Positions 39,811-51,673 of a stretch of 64,000 nt of DNA are shown here, one piece after another (within the stretch, counting starts at the first letter, position 1; the number at the start of each line of letters is the position of its first letter). The translations under genes were made by a program, and so were the position numbers. The notes under the pieces are model-generated. The model did not search any database and was not told the DNA's origin. It worked only from the letters and a program-made list of their open reading frames with translations. The stretch is from assembly GCA_949825065.1 (NCBI GenBank), contig OX463859.1, positions 4,316,217 to 4,380,216 on the forward strand, in the 5' to 3' direction. The stretch comes from Odontocerum albicorne. Taxonomy: Eukaryota > Arthropoda > Insecta > Trichoptera > Odontoceridae.

Positions 39811-42688
39811 AGTTAAATATTTTTTGAGCAGTTTCGTCTTTTGGGACTAAGAACTTTTCAAGTTTAATCAATTTTTTTTTTGCCTATTTCATATTATTTC
39901 TTACTTATTATTGATAAGCGATATTAATAATCCTCAAATACCAAAAAACAAGTGTTTTGTGAGTTAAATATTTTTTGAGCAGTTTCTTCTTTTGGGACTA
40001 AGAACCTTTCAAGTTTAATAAATTTTTTTTTGTCTGATTTCATATTTTTTCTTACTTATTATTGATAAGCAATATAAATAACCCTCAAATACCAAAAAAC
40101 AAGTGTTTTGTGAGTTAAATATTTTTTGCGCATTTTCCTCTATTGAGACTAAGAACCTTTCAAGTTAAGTCAATTTTTTTTTGTCTGATTTCATATTATT
40201 ACTTACTTATTATTGATAAGCGATATTAATCACCCTCAAATACCAAAAAACAAGTGTTTTGTGAATTAAATAATTTTTTGAGCAGTTTCGTCTTTTGGGA
40301 CTAAGAACCTTTCAAGTTAAATCATTTTTTTTTTGTCTGATTTCACATTTTTTCTTATTTATTATTGATAAGCGATATAAATAACCCTCAAATACCAAAA
40401 AACAAGTGTTTTGTGAGTTAAATATTTTTTGAGCAGTTTTGTCTTTTAAGACTAAGAACCTTTACAGTTGAATCAAAAAAATTTTGTCCGATTTCATATT
40501 TTTTCTTACTTATTATTGATAAGCGATATTAATAACCCTCAAATACCAAAAAAGAAGTGTTTTGCGAGTAAAATATTTTTTTAGCAGTTTCGTCTTTTGA
40601 GACTAAGAACCTTTCAAGTTTAATCAATTTTTTTTTGTCTTATTTCATATTATTTCTTACTTATTATTGATAAGCGATATTAATAACCCTCAAATACCAA
40701 AAAACAAGTGTTTTGTGAGTTAAATATTTTTTTAGAAGTTTCGTCTTTTGGGACTAAGAACCTTTCAAGTTTAATCAATTTTTTTTGTCTGATTTCATAT
40801 TTTTTCTTACTTATTATTGATAAGCGATATTAATAACCCTCAAATACCAAAAAACAAGTGTTTTGTGAGTTAATTATTTTTTGAGCAGTTTCGTCTTTTG
40901 GGACTAAGAAGCTTTCAAGTTTAATCAATTTTTTTTTTTCTGATTTCACATTTTTTCTTACTTATTATTGATAAGCGATATAAATAACCCTCAAATACCA
41001 AAAAACAAGTGTTTTGTGAGTTAAATATTTTTTGCGCATTTTCCTCTATTGAGACTAAGAACGATTCAAGTGTAGTCAATTTTGTTTTGTCTGATTTAAT
41101 ATTATTACTTACTTATTATTGATAAGCGATATTAATACCCCTCAAATACCAAAAAACAAGCGTTTTGTGAGTTAAATATTTTTTGAGCAGTTTCGTCTTT
41201 TGGGACTAAGAACCTTTCAAGTTTAATCAATTTTTTTTTGTCTGATTTCATATTTTTTCTTACTTATTATTGATAAGCGATATAAATAACCCTCAAATAC
41301 CAAAAAACAAGTGTTTTGTGAGTTAAATATTTTTTGAGCAGTTTCGTCCTTTGGGACTTAGAACCTTTCAAGTTTAATCAATTTTTTTTTGTCTGATTTC
41401 ATATTTTTTCTTACTTATTATTGATAAGCGATATTAATAACCCTCAAATACAAAAAAACAAGTGTTTTGTTAGTTTAATATTTTTTGCGCATTTTCCTCT
41501 ATTGAGACTAAGAACGATTCAAGTTAAGTCAATTTTTTTTGTCTGATTTAATATTATTACTTACTTATTATTGATAAGCGATATTAATACCCCTCAAATA
41601 CCAAAAAACAAGCGTTTTGTGAGTTAAATATTTTTTGAGCAGTTTCGTCTTTTGGGACTAAGAACCTTTCAAGTGTAATCAATTTTTTTTTGTCTGATTT
41701 CATATTTTTTCTTACTTATTATTGATAAGCGATATTAATTACCCTCAAATACAAAAAAACAAGTGTTTTGTGAGTTAAATATTTTTTGCGCATTTTCCTC
41801 TATTGAGACTAAGAACGATTCAAGTTAAGTCAATTTTTTTTGTCTGATTTAATATTATTACTTACTTATTATTGAAAAGCGATATTTATACCCCTCAAAT
41901 ACCAAAAAACAAGCGTTTTGTGAGTTAAATATTTTTTGAGCAGTTTCGTCTTATGGGACTAAGAACCTTTCAAGTGTAATCAATTTTTTTTTGTCTGATT
42001 TCATATTTTTTCTTACTTATTATTGATAAGCGATATAAATAACCCTCAAATACCAAAAAACAAGTGTTTTGTGAGTTAAATATTTTTTGAGCAGTTTTGT
42101 CTTTAAAGACTAAGAACCTTTCAAGTATAATCAAAAAAATTTTGTCTGATTTCATATTTTTTCTTACTTATTATTGATAACCGATATTAATTACCCTCGA
42201 ATACCAAAAAACAAGTGTTTTGCGACTTAAATATTTTTTGAGCAGTTTCGTCTTTTGGGACTAAGAACCTTTCAAGTTTAATAAAATTTTTTTTGTCTGA
42301 TTTCATATTTTTTCTTACTTATTATTGATAAGCGATATTAATAACCCTCAAATACCAAAAAACAAGTGTTTTGTGAGTTAAATATTTTTTGCGCATTTTC
42401 CTCCATTGAGACTTAGAACCTTTCAAGTTTAGACAATTTTTTTTTGTCTGATTTCATAATATTACTTACTTATTATTGATAAGTGATATTAATCACCCTC
42501 AAATACCAAAAAACAAGTTTTTTGTGAATTAAATAATTTTTTGAGCAGTTTCGTCTTTTGGGACTAAGAACCTTTCAAGTTTAATAAAATTTTTTTTGTC
42601 TGATTTCATATTTTTTCTTACTTATTATTGATAAGCGATATTAATAACCCTCAAATACCAAAAAACAAGTGTTTTGTGAGTTAAATAT
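39811..42688 (+). repeat. Module M1, second copy
   Basis: This is collinear with 32857-35750 at +6938 with no net length change. The join on the left falls between an 'aaatacaaa' spacer typical of B units and an A box. The join on the right is at 'tttttagagcag', where the first copy reads 'ttttttgagcag'. Part of the module (from about 40975) occurs a third time at 54990. Confidence 0.8.
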
Positions 42689-43870
42689 TTTTAGAGCAGT
42701 TTCGTCTTTTGGGACTAAGAACCTTTCAAGTTTAATCAATTTTTTTTGTCCTATTTCATATTATTTATACTTATTATTGATAAGCGATATTTATAACCCT
42801 CAAATACCAAAAAACAAGTGTTTTGTGAGTTAAATATTTTTTGCGCATTTTCCTCCATTGAGACTAAGAACCTTTCAAGTTTAGTCAAATTTTTTTTTGT
42901 CTGATTTCATATTATTACTTACTTATTATTGATAAGCGATATAAATCACCCTCAAATACCAAAAAACAAGTGTTTTGTGAATTAAATAATTTTTTGAGCA
43001 GTTTCGTCTTTTGGGACTAAGAACCTTTCAAGTTAAATAAATTTTTTTTGTCTGATTTCATATTTTTTCTTACTTATTATTGATAAGCGATATAAATAAC
43101 CCTCAAATACCAAAAAACAAGTGTTTTGTGAGTTAATTATTTTTTGAGCAGTTTCGTCTTTTGGGACTAAGAACCTTTCAAGTTTAATCAATTTTTTTTT
43201 TCTGATTTCATATTTTTTCTTACTTATTATTGATAAGCGATATTAATAACCCTCAAATACCAAAAATTAAGTGTTTTGTGAGTTAAATATTTTTTGAGCA
43301 GTTTCGTCTTTTGGGACTAAGAACCTTTCAAGTTTAATAAATTTTTTTTTGTCTGATTTCATATTTTTTCTTACTTATTATTGATAAGCGATATTAATAA
43401 CCCTCAAATACCAAAAAACAAGTGTTTTGTGAGTTAATTATTTTTTGAGCAGTTTCGTCTTTTGGGACTAAGAACCTTTCAAGTTTAATCAATTTTTTTT
43501 TTCTGATTTCATATTTTTTCTTACTTATTATTAATAAGCGATATTAATAACCCTCAAATACAAAAAAACAACTGTTTTGTGAGTTAAATATTTTTTGCGC
43601 ATTTTCCTCTATTTAGACTAAGAACGATTCAAGTTAAATAAATTTTTTTTGTCTGATTTCATATTTTTTCTTACTTATTATTGATAAGCGATATAAATAA
43701 CCCTCAAATACCAAAAAACAAGTGTTTTGTGAGTTAATTATTTTTTGAGCAGTTTCGTCTTTTGGGACTAAGAACCTTTCAAGTTTAATCAATTTTTTTT
43801 TTCTGATTTCATATTTTTTCTTACTTATTATTGATAAGCGATATTAATAACCCTCAAATACCAAAAATTA
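42689..43870 (+). repeat. Module M3
   Basis: It begins with 'tttttagagcag' and a unit with 'atttatacttatt' in place of 'atttcttacttatt' (42761), markers found otherwise only at 56700-56790, offset 14017. It holds B (tcc-attgagac), A (ttaaataaa), A, A (aaaaattaag) and 'attaataagcg' monomers, and overlaps the 601-bp duplication. Confidence 0.75.
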
Positions 43871-44231
43871 AGTGTTTTGTGAGTTAAATATTTTTTGAGC
43901 AGTTTCGTCTTTTGGGACTAAGAACCTTTCAAGTTTAATAAATTTTTTTTTGTCTGATTTCATATTTTTTCTTACTTATTATTGATAAGCGATATTAATA
44001 ACCCTCAAATACCAAAAAACAAGTGTTTTGTGAGTTAATTATTTTTTGAGCAGTTTCGTCTTTTGGGACTAAGAACCTTTCAAGTTTAATCAATTTTTTT
44101 TTTCTGATTTCATATTTTTTCTTACTTATTATTAATAAGCGATATTAATAACCCTCAAATACAAAAAAACAACTGTTTTGTGAGTTAAATATTTTTTGCG
44201 CATTTTCCTCTATTTAGACTAAGAACGATTC
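43030..44231 (+). repeat. 601-bp (four-monomer) perfect-looking tandem duplication
   Basis: The segments 43030-43630 and 43631-44231 show no difference by eye. Marker pairs are aagttaaata (43030/43631), caaaaattaa (43261/43862) and ttaataagc (43531/44132). The junction is inside one monomer: a B box with 'agaacgattc' runs into the 'aagttaaata' of an A-type unit. It looks like the youngest duplication in the window. Confidence 0.85.
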
Positions 44232-47200
44232 AAGTTTAGTCAATTTTTTTTGTCTGATTTTATATTATTACTTACTTATTATTGATAAGCGATATTAATA
44301 ACCCTCAAATACCAAAAAACAAGTGTTTTGCGAGTTAAATATTTTTTGAGCAGTTTCGTCTTTTGGGACTTAGAACCTTTCAAGTTTAATCAATTTTTTT
44401 TTGTCTGATTTCATATTTTTTCTTACTTATTATTGATAAGCGATATTAATAACCCTCAAATACCAAAAAAACAAGTGTTTTGCGAGTTAAATATTTTTTG
44501 AGCAGTTTCGTCTTTTGGGACTTAGAACCTTTCAAGTTTAATCAATTTTTTTTTGTCTTATTTCATATTATTTCTTACTTATTATTGATAAGCGATATTA
44601 ATAACCCTCAAATACCAAAAAACAAGTGTTTTGTGAGTTAAATATTTTTTGAGCAGTTTCGTCTTTTGGGACTAAGAACCTTTCAAGTTTAATCAATTTT
44701 TTTTTTCTGATTTCATGTTTTTTCTTACTTATTATTGATAAGCGATATTAATTACCCTCAAATACAAAAAAACAAGTGTTTTGTGAGTTAAATATTTTTT
44801 GCGCATTTTCCTCTATTTAGACTAAGAACGATTCAAGTTTAGTCAATTTTTTTTGTCTGATTTTATATTATTACTTACTTATTATTGATAAGCGATATTA
44901 ATAACCCTCAAATACCAAAAAACAAGCGTTTTGTGAGTTAAATATTTTTTGAGCAGTTTTGTCTTTTAAGACTTAGAACCTTTACAGTTTAATCAAAAAA
45001 ATTTTGTCCGATTTCATATTTTTTCTTACTTATTATTGATAAGCGATATTAATAACCCTCAAATACCAAAAAAGAAGTGTTTTTCGAGTAAAATATTTTT
45101 TGAGCAGTTTCGTCTTTTGAGACTAAGAACCTTTCAAGTTTAATCAATTTTTTTTTGTCTTATTTCATATTATTTCTTACTTATTATTGATAAGCGATAT
45201 TAATAACCCTCAAATACCAAAAAACAAGTGTTTTGTGAGTTAAATATTTTTTGAGCAGTTTCGTCTTTTGGGACTAAGAACCTTTCAAGTTTAATCAATT
45301 TTTTTTTTGTCCTATTTCATATTATTTCTTACTTATTATTGATAAGCGATATTAATAACCCTCAAATACCAAAAAACAAGTGTTTTGTGAGTTAAATATT
45401 TTTTGAGCAGTTTCGTCTTTTGGGACTAAGAACCTTTCAAGTTTAATAAATTTTTTTTTGTCTGATTTCATATTTTTTCTTACTTATTATTGATAAGCGA
45501 TATAAATAACCCTCAAATACAAAAAAACAAGTGTTTTGTGAGTTAAATATTTTTTGCGCATTTTCCTCTATTGAGACTAAGAACGATTCAAGTTAAGTCA
45601 ATTTTTTTTGTCTGATTTAATATTATTACTTACTTATTATTGATAAGCGATATTAATACCCCTCAAATACCAAAAAACAAGCGTTTTGTGAGTTAAATAT
45701 TTTTTGAGCAGTTTCGTCTTTTGGGACTTAGAACCTTTCAAGTTTAATCAATTTTTTTTTGTCTTATTTCATATTATTTCTTACTTATTATTGATAAGCG
45801 ATATTAATCACCCTCAAATACCAAAAAACAAGTGTTTTGTGAATTAAATAATTTTTTGAGCAGTTTCGTCTTTTGGGACTAAGAACCTTTCAAGTTAAAT
45901 CAATTTTTTTTTGTCTGATTTCACATTTTTTCTTATTTATTATTGATAAGCGATATAAATAACCCTCAAATACCAAAAAACAAGTGTTTTGTGAGTTAAA
46001 TATTTTTTGAGCAGTTTCGTCCTTTGGGACTAAGAACCTTTCAAGTTTAATCAATTTTTTTTTGTCTTATTTCATATTATTTCTTACTTATTATTGATAA
46101 GCGATATTAATAACCCTCAAATACCAAAAAACAAGTGTTTTGTGAGTTAATTATTTTTTGAGCAGTTTCGTCTTTTGGGACTAAGAACCTTTCAAGTTTA
46201 ATCAATTTTTTTTTGTCTTATTTCATATTATTTCTTACTTATTATTGATAAGCGATATTAATAACCCTCAAATACCAAAAAACAAGTGTTTTGTGAGTTA
46301 ATTATTTTTTGAGCAGTTTCGTCTTTTGGGACTAAGAACCTTTCAAGTGTAATCAATTTTTTTTTGTCTGATTTCACATTTTTTCTTACTTATTATTGAT
46401 AAGCGATATAAATAACCCTCAAATACAAAAAAACAAGTGTTTTGTGAGTTAAATATTTTTTGCGCATTTTCCTCTATTGAGACTAAGAACGATTCAAGTT
46501 AAGTCAATTTTTTTTGTCTGATTTAATATTATTACTTACTTATTATTGATAAGCGATATTAATACCCCTCAAATACCAAAAAACAAGCGTTTTGTGAGTT
46601 AAATATTTTTTGAGCAGTTTCGTCTTTTGGGACTAAGAACCTTTCAAGTGTAATCAATTTTTTTTTGTCTGATTTCATATTTTTTCTTACTTATTATTGA
46701 TAAGCGATATTAATTACCCTCAATTACAAAAAAACAAGTGTTTTGTGAGTTAAATATTTCTTGCGCATTTTCCTCTATTGAGACTAAGAACGATTCATGT
46801 GTAGTCAATTTTTTTTGTCTGATTTAATATTATTACTTACTTATTATTGATAAGCGATATTAATACCCCTCAAATACCAAAAAACAAGCGTTTTGTGAGT
46901 TAAATATTTTTTGAGCAGTTTCGTCTTTTGGGACTAAGAACCTTTCAAGTTTAATCAATTTTTTTTGTCTGATTTCATATTTTTTCTTACTTATTATTGA
47001 TAAGCGATATAAATAACCCTCAAATACCAAAAAACAAGTGTTTTGTGAGTTAAATATTTTTTGAGCAGTTTCGTCCTTTGGGACTAAGAACCTTTCAAGT
47101 TTAATCAATTTTTTTTTGTCTTATTTCATATTATTTCTTACTTATTATTGATAAGCGATATTAATAACCCTCAAATACCAAAAAACAAGTGTTTTGTGAG

Positions 47201-48116
47201 TTAATTATTTTTTGAGCAGTTTCGTCTTTTGGGACTAAGAACCTTTCAAGTTTAATCAATTTTTTTTTGTCTGATTTCACATTTTTTCTTACTTATTATT
47301 GATAAGCGATATAAATAACCCTCAAATACAAAAAAACAAGTGTTTTGTGAGTTAAATATTTTTTGCGCATTTTCCTCTATTGAGACTAAGAACGATTCAA
47401 GTTAAGTCAATTTTTTTTGTCTGATTTAATATTATTACTTACTTATTATTGATAAGCGATATTAATACCCCTCAAATACCAAAAAACAAGCGTTTTGTGA
47501 GTTAAATATTTTTTGAGCAGTTTCGTCTTTTGGGACTAAGAACCTTTCAAGTGTAATCAATTTTTTTTTGTCTGATTTCATATTTTTTCTTACTTATTAT
47601 TGATAAGCGATATTAATTACCCTCAAATACAAAAAAACAAGTGTTTTGTGAGTTAAATATTTCTTGCGCATTTTCCTCTATTGAGACTAAGAACGATTCA
47701 TGTGTAGTCAATTTTTTTTGTCTGATTTAATATTATTACTTACTTATTATTGATAAGCGATATTAATACCCCTCAAATACCAAAAAACAAGCGTTTTGTG
47801 AGTTAAATATTTTTTGAGCAGTTTCGTCTTTTGGGACTAAGAACCTTTCAAGTTTAATCAATTTTTTTTGTCTGATTTCATATTTTTTCTTACTTATTAT
47901 TGATAAGCGATATAAATAACCCTCAAATACCAAAAAACAAGTGTTTTGTGAGTTAAATATTTTTTGAGCAGTTTCGTCCTTTGGGACTAGGAACCTTTCA
48001 AGTTTAATCAATTTTTTTTGTCTGATTTCATATTTTTTCTTACTTATTATTGATAAGCGATATTAATAACCCTCAAATACAAAAAAACAAGTGTTTTGTG
48101 AGTTAAATATTTTTTG
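43871..48116 (+). repeat. Module M2, second copy, with a replaced patch
   Basis: It follows 35730-39826. Between about 45520 and 45805 two monomers, a B unit (ttaagtc, atacccctc, caagcg) and an A-acttag unit (gtcttattt), stand where the first copy has a single B (gactgattt) unit, which adds 150 bp. The match resumes at 'ttgataagcg' (45791 against 37500) and ends near 48116. Confidence 0.75.
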
Positions 48117-49165
48117 CGCATTTTCCTCTATTGAGACTAAGAACGATTCAAGTTAAGTCAATTTTTTTTGTCTGATTTAATATTATTACTTACTTATTAT
48201 TGATAAGCGATATTAATACCCCTCAAATACCAAAAAACAAGCGTTTTGTGAGTTAAATATTTTTTGAGCAGTTTCGTCTTTTGGGACTAAGAACCTTTCA
48301 AGTGTAATCAATTTTTTTTTGTCTGATTTCATATTTTTTCTTACTTATTATTGATAAGCGATATTAATTACCCTCAAATACAAAAAAACAAGTGTTTTGT
48401 GAGTTAAATATTTTTTGCGCATTTTCCTCTATTGAGACTAAGAACGATACAAGTTAAGTCAATTTTTTTGTCTGATTTAATATTATTACTTACTTATTAT
48501 TGATAAGCGATATTAATACCCCTCAAATACCAAAAAACAAGCGTTTTGTGAGTTAAATATTTTTTGAGCAGTTTCGTCTTATGGGACTAAGAACCTTTCA
48601 AGTGTAATCAATTTTTTTTTGTCTGATTTCATATTTTCCCTTACTTATTATTGATAAGCGATATAAATAACCCTCAAATACCAAAAAACAAGTGTTTTGT
48701 GAGTTAAATATTTTTTGAGCAGTTTTGTCTTTAAAGACTAAGAACCTTTCAAGTATAATCAAAAAAATTTTGTCTGATTTCATATTTTTTCTTACTTATT
48801 ATTGATAAGCGATATTAATTACCCTCAAATACAAAAAAACAAGTGTTTTGTGAGTTAAATATTTTTTGCGCATTTTCCTCTATTGAGACTAAGAACGATA
48901 CAAGTTAAGTCAATTTTTTTGTCTGATTTCACATTTTTTCTTATTTATTATTGATAAGCGATATTAATAACCCTCAAATACCAAAAAACAAGTGTTTTGT
49001 GAGTTAATTATTTTTTGAGCAGTTTCGTCTTTTGGGACTAAGAACCTTTCAAGTTTAATCAAATTTTTTTTGTCTGATTTCACATTTTTTCTTATTTATT
49101 ATTGATAAGCGATATAAATAACCCTCAAATACCAAAAAACAAGTGTTTTGTGAGTTAAATATTTT
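48117..49165 (+). repeat. Palindrome cassette, copy 8, split by a three-monomer insertion
   Basis: The cassette at 48571-48790 (with tttccctt) matches 21725 onward at +26842. After the gtctttaaagac monomer, three foreign units follow: B with gatacaag, A with gagttaatta, and A with tttaatcaaa. A second gtctttaaagac then appears at 49170 and the normal continuation (ataaccgatat, gcgactt) resumes, now at +27294. The difference is 452 bp. Confidence 0.75.
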
Positions 49166-51673
49166 TTGAGCAGTTTTGTCTTTAAAGACTAAGAACCTTT
49201 CAAGTATAATCAAAAAAAATTTGTCTGATTTCATATTTTTTCTTACTTATTATTGATAACCGATATTAATAACCCTCAAATACCAAAAAACAAGTGTTTT
49301 GCGACTTAAATATTTTTTGAGCAGTTTCGTCTTTTGGGACTTAGAACCTTTCAAGTTTTATCAATTTTTTTTTGTCTTATTTCATATTATTTCTTACTTA
49401 TTATTGATAAGCGATATTAATAACCCTCAAATACCAAAAAACAAGTGTTTTGTGAGTTAAATAATTTTTGAGCAGTTTCGTCTTTTGGGACTAAGAACCT
49501 TTCAAGTTTAATCAATTTTTTTTTGTCTGATTTCATATTTTTTCTTACTTATTATTGATAAGCGATATTAATCACCCTCAAATACCAAAAAACAAGTGTT
49601 TTGTGAATTAAATAATTTTTTTGAGCAGTTTCGTCTTTTGGGACTAAGAACCTTTAAAGTTAAATCAATTTTTTTTTGTCTGATTTCACATTTTTTCTTA
49701 TTTATTATTGATAAGCGATATAAATAACCCTCAAATACCAAAAAACAAGTGTTTTGTGAGTTAAATATTTTTTGAGCAGTTACGTATTTTGGGACTAAGA
49801 ACCTTTACAGTTTAATCAAAAAAATTATGTCTGATTTCATATTTTTTCTTACTTATTATTGATAAGCGATATTAATAACCCTCAAATACCAAAAAACAAG
49901 TGTTTTGTGAGTTAAATATTTTTTGAGCAGTTTCGTCTTTTGGGACTAAGAACCTTTCAAGTTTAATCAATTTTTTTTTGTCTGATTTCATATTTTTTCT
50001 TACTTATTATTGATAAGCGATATTAATAACCCTCAAAAACCAAAAAACAAGTGTTTTGTGAGTTAAATATTTTTTGAGCAGTTTCGTCTTTTGGGACTAA
50101 GAACCTTTCAAGTTTAATCAATTTTTTTTTTCTGATTTCATATTTTTTCTTACTTATTATTGATAAGCGATATTAATTACCCTCAAATACAAAAAAACAA
50201 GTGTTTTGTGAGTTAAATATTTTTTGCGCATTTTCCTCTATTTAGACTAAGAACGATTCAAGTTTAGTCAATTTTTTTTGTCTGATTTTATATTATTACT
50301 TACTTATTATTGATAAGCGATATTAATAACCCTCAAATACCAAAAAACAAGCGTTTTGTGAGTTAAATATTTTTTGAGCAGTTTCGTCTTTTGGGACTAA
50401 GAACCTTTCAAGTGTTATCAATTTTTTTTTTCTGATTTCATATTTTTTCTTACTTATTATTGATAAGCGATATAAATAACCCTCAAATACCAAAAAACAA
50501 GTGTTTTGTGAGTTAAATATTTTTTGAGCAGTTTTGTCTTTTAAGACTAAGAACCTTTCAAGTTTAATCAAAAAATTTTTGTCTGATTTCATATTTTTTC
50601 TTACTTATTATTGATAAGCGATATTAATAACCCTCAAATACCAAAAAACAAGTGTTTTGCGAGTTAAATATTTTTTGAGCAGTTTCGTCTTTTGGGACTA
50701 AGAACCTTTCAAGTTCAATCAATTTTTTTTTGTCCTATTTCATATTATTTCTTACTTATTATTGATAAGCGATATTAATAACCCTCAAATACCAAAAAAC
50801 AAGTGTTTTGTGAGTTAAATATTTTTTGCGCATTTTCCTCCATTGAGACTAAGAACCTTTCAAGTTTAGTCAAATTTTTTTTGTCTGATTTCATATTATT
50901 ACTTACTTATTATTGATAAGCGATATTAATAACCCTCAAATACCAAAAAACAAGTGTTTTGTGAATTGAATAATTTTTTGAGCAGTTTCGTCTTTTGGGA
51001 CTAAGAACCTTTCAAGTTAAATCAATTTTTTTTGTCTGATTTCACATTTTTTCTTATTTATTATTGATAAGCGATATACATAATTCTCAAATACCAAAAC
51101 ACAAGTGTTTTGTGAGTTAAATATTTTTTGAGCAGTTTTGTCTTTTAAGACTAAGAACCTTTACAGTTTAATCAAAAAAATTTGTCTGATTTCATATTTT
51201 TTCTTACTTATTATTGATAAGCGATATTAATAACCCTCAAATACCAAAAAAGAAGTGTTTTGCGAGTTAAATATTTTTTGAGCAGTTTCGTCTTTTGAGA
51301 CTAAGAACCTTTCAAGTTAAATCAATTTTTTTTGTCTTATTTCATATTATTTCTTACTTATTATTGATAAGCGATATTAATAACCCTCAAATACCAAAAA
51401 TTAAGTGTTTTGTGAGTTAAATATTTTTTGAGCAGTTTCGTCTTTTGGGACTAAGAACCTTTCAAGTTTAATAAATTTTTTTTGGTCTGATTTCATATTT
51501 TTTCTTACTTATTATTGATAAGCGATATTAATAACCCTCAAATACCAAAAAACAAGTGTTTTGTGAGTTAATTATTTTTTGAGCAGTTTCGTCTTTTGGG
51601 ACTAAGAACCTTTCACGTTTAATCAATTTTTTTTTGTCTGATTTCACATTTTTTCTTACTTATTATTGATAAG
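49166..51673 (+). repeat. HOR-1 copy e, lacking monomer 8
   Basis: This is collinear with 21872-24360 at +27294, including the missing 'tttaatcaaa' monomer. Private changes include 'aattatgtctg' near 49828, 'gaattgaataa' near 50965, 'aaaacacaagtg' near 51099 and 'ttttcacgttt' near 51611. The last unit is a hybrid that leads into HOR-3. Confidence 0.75.
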
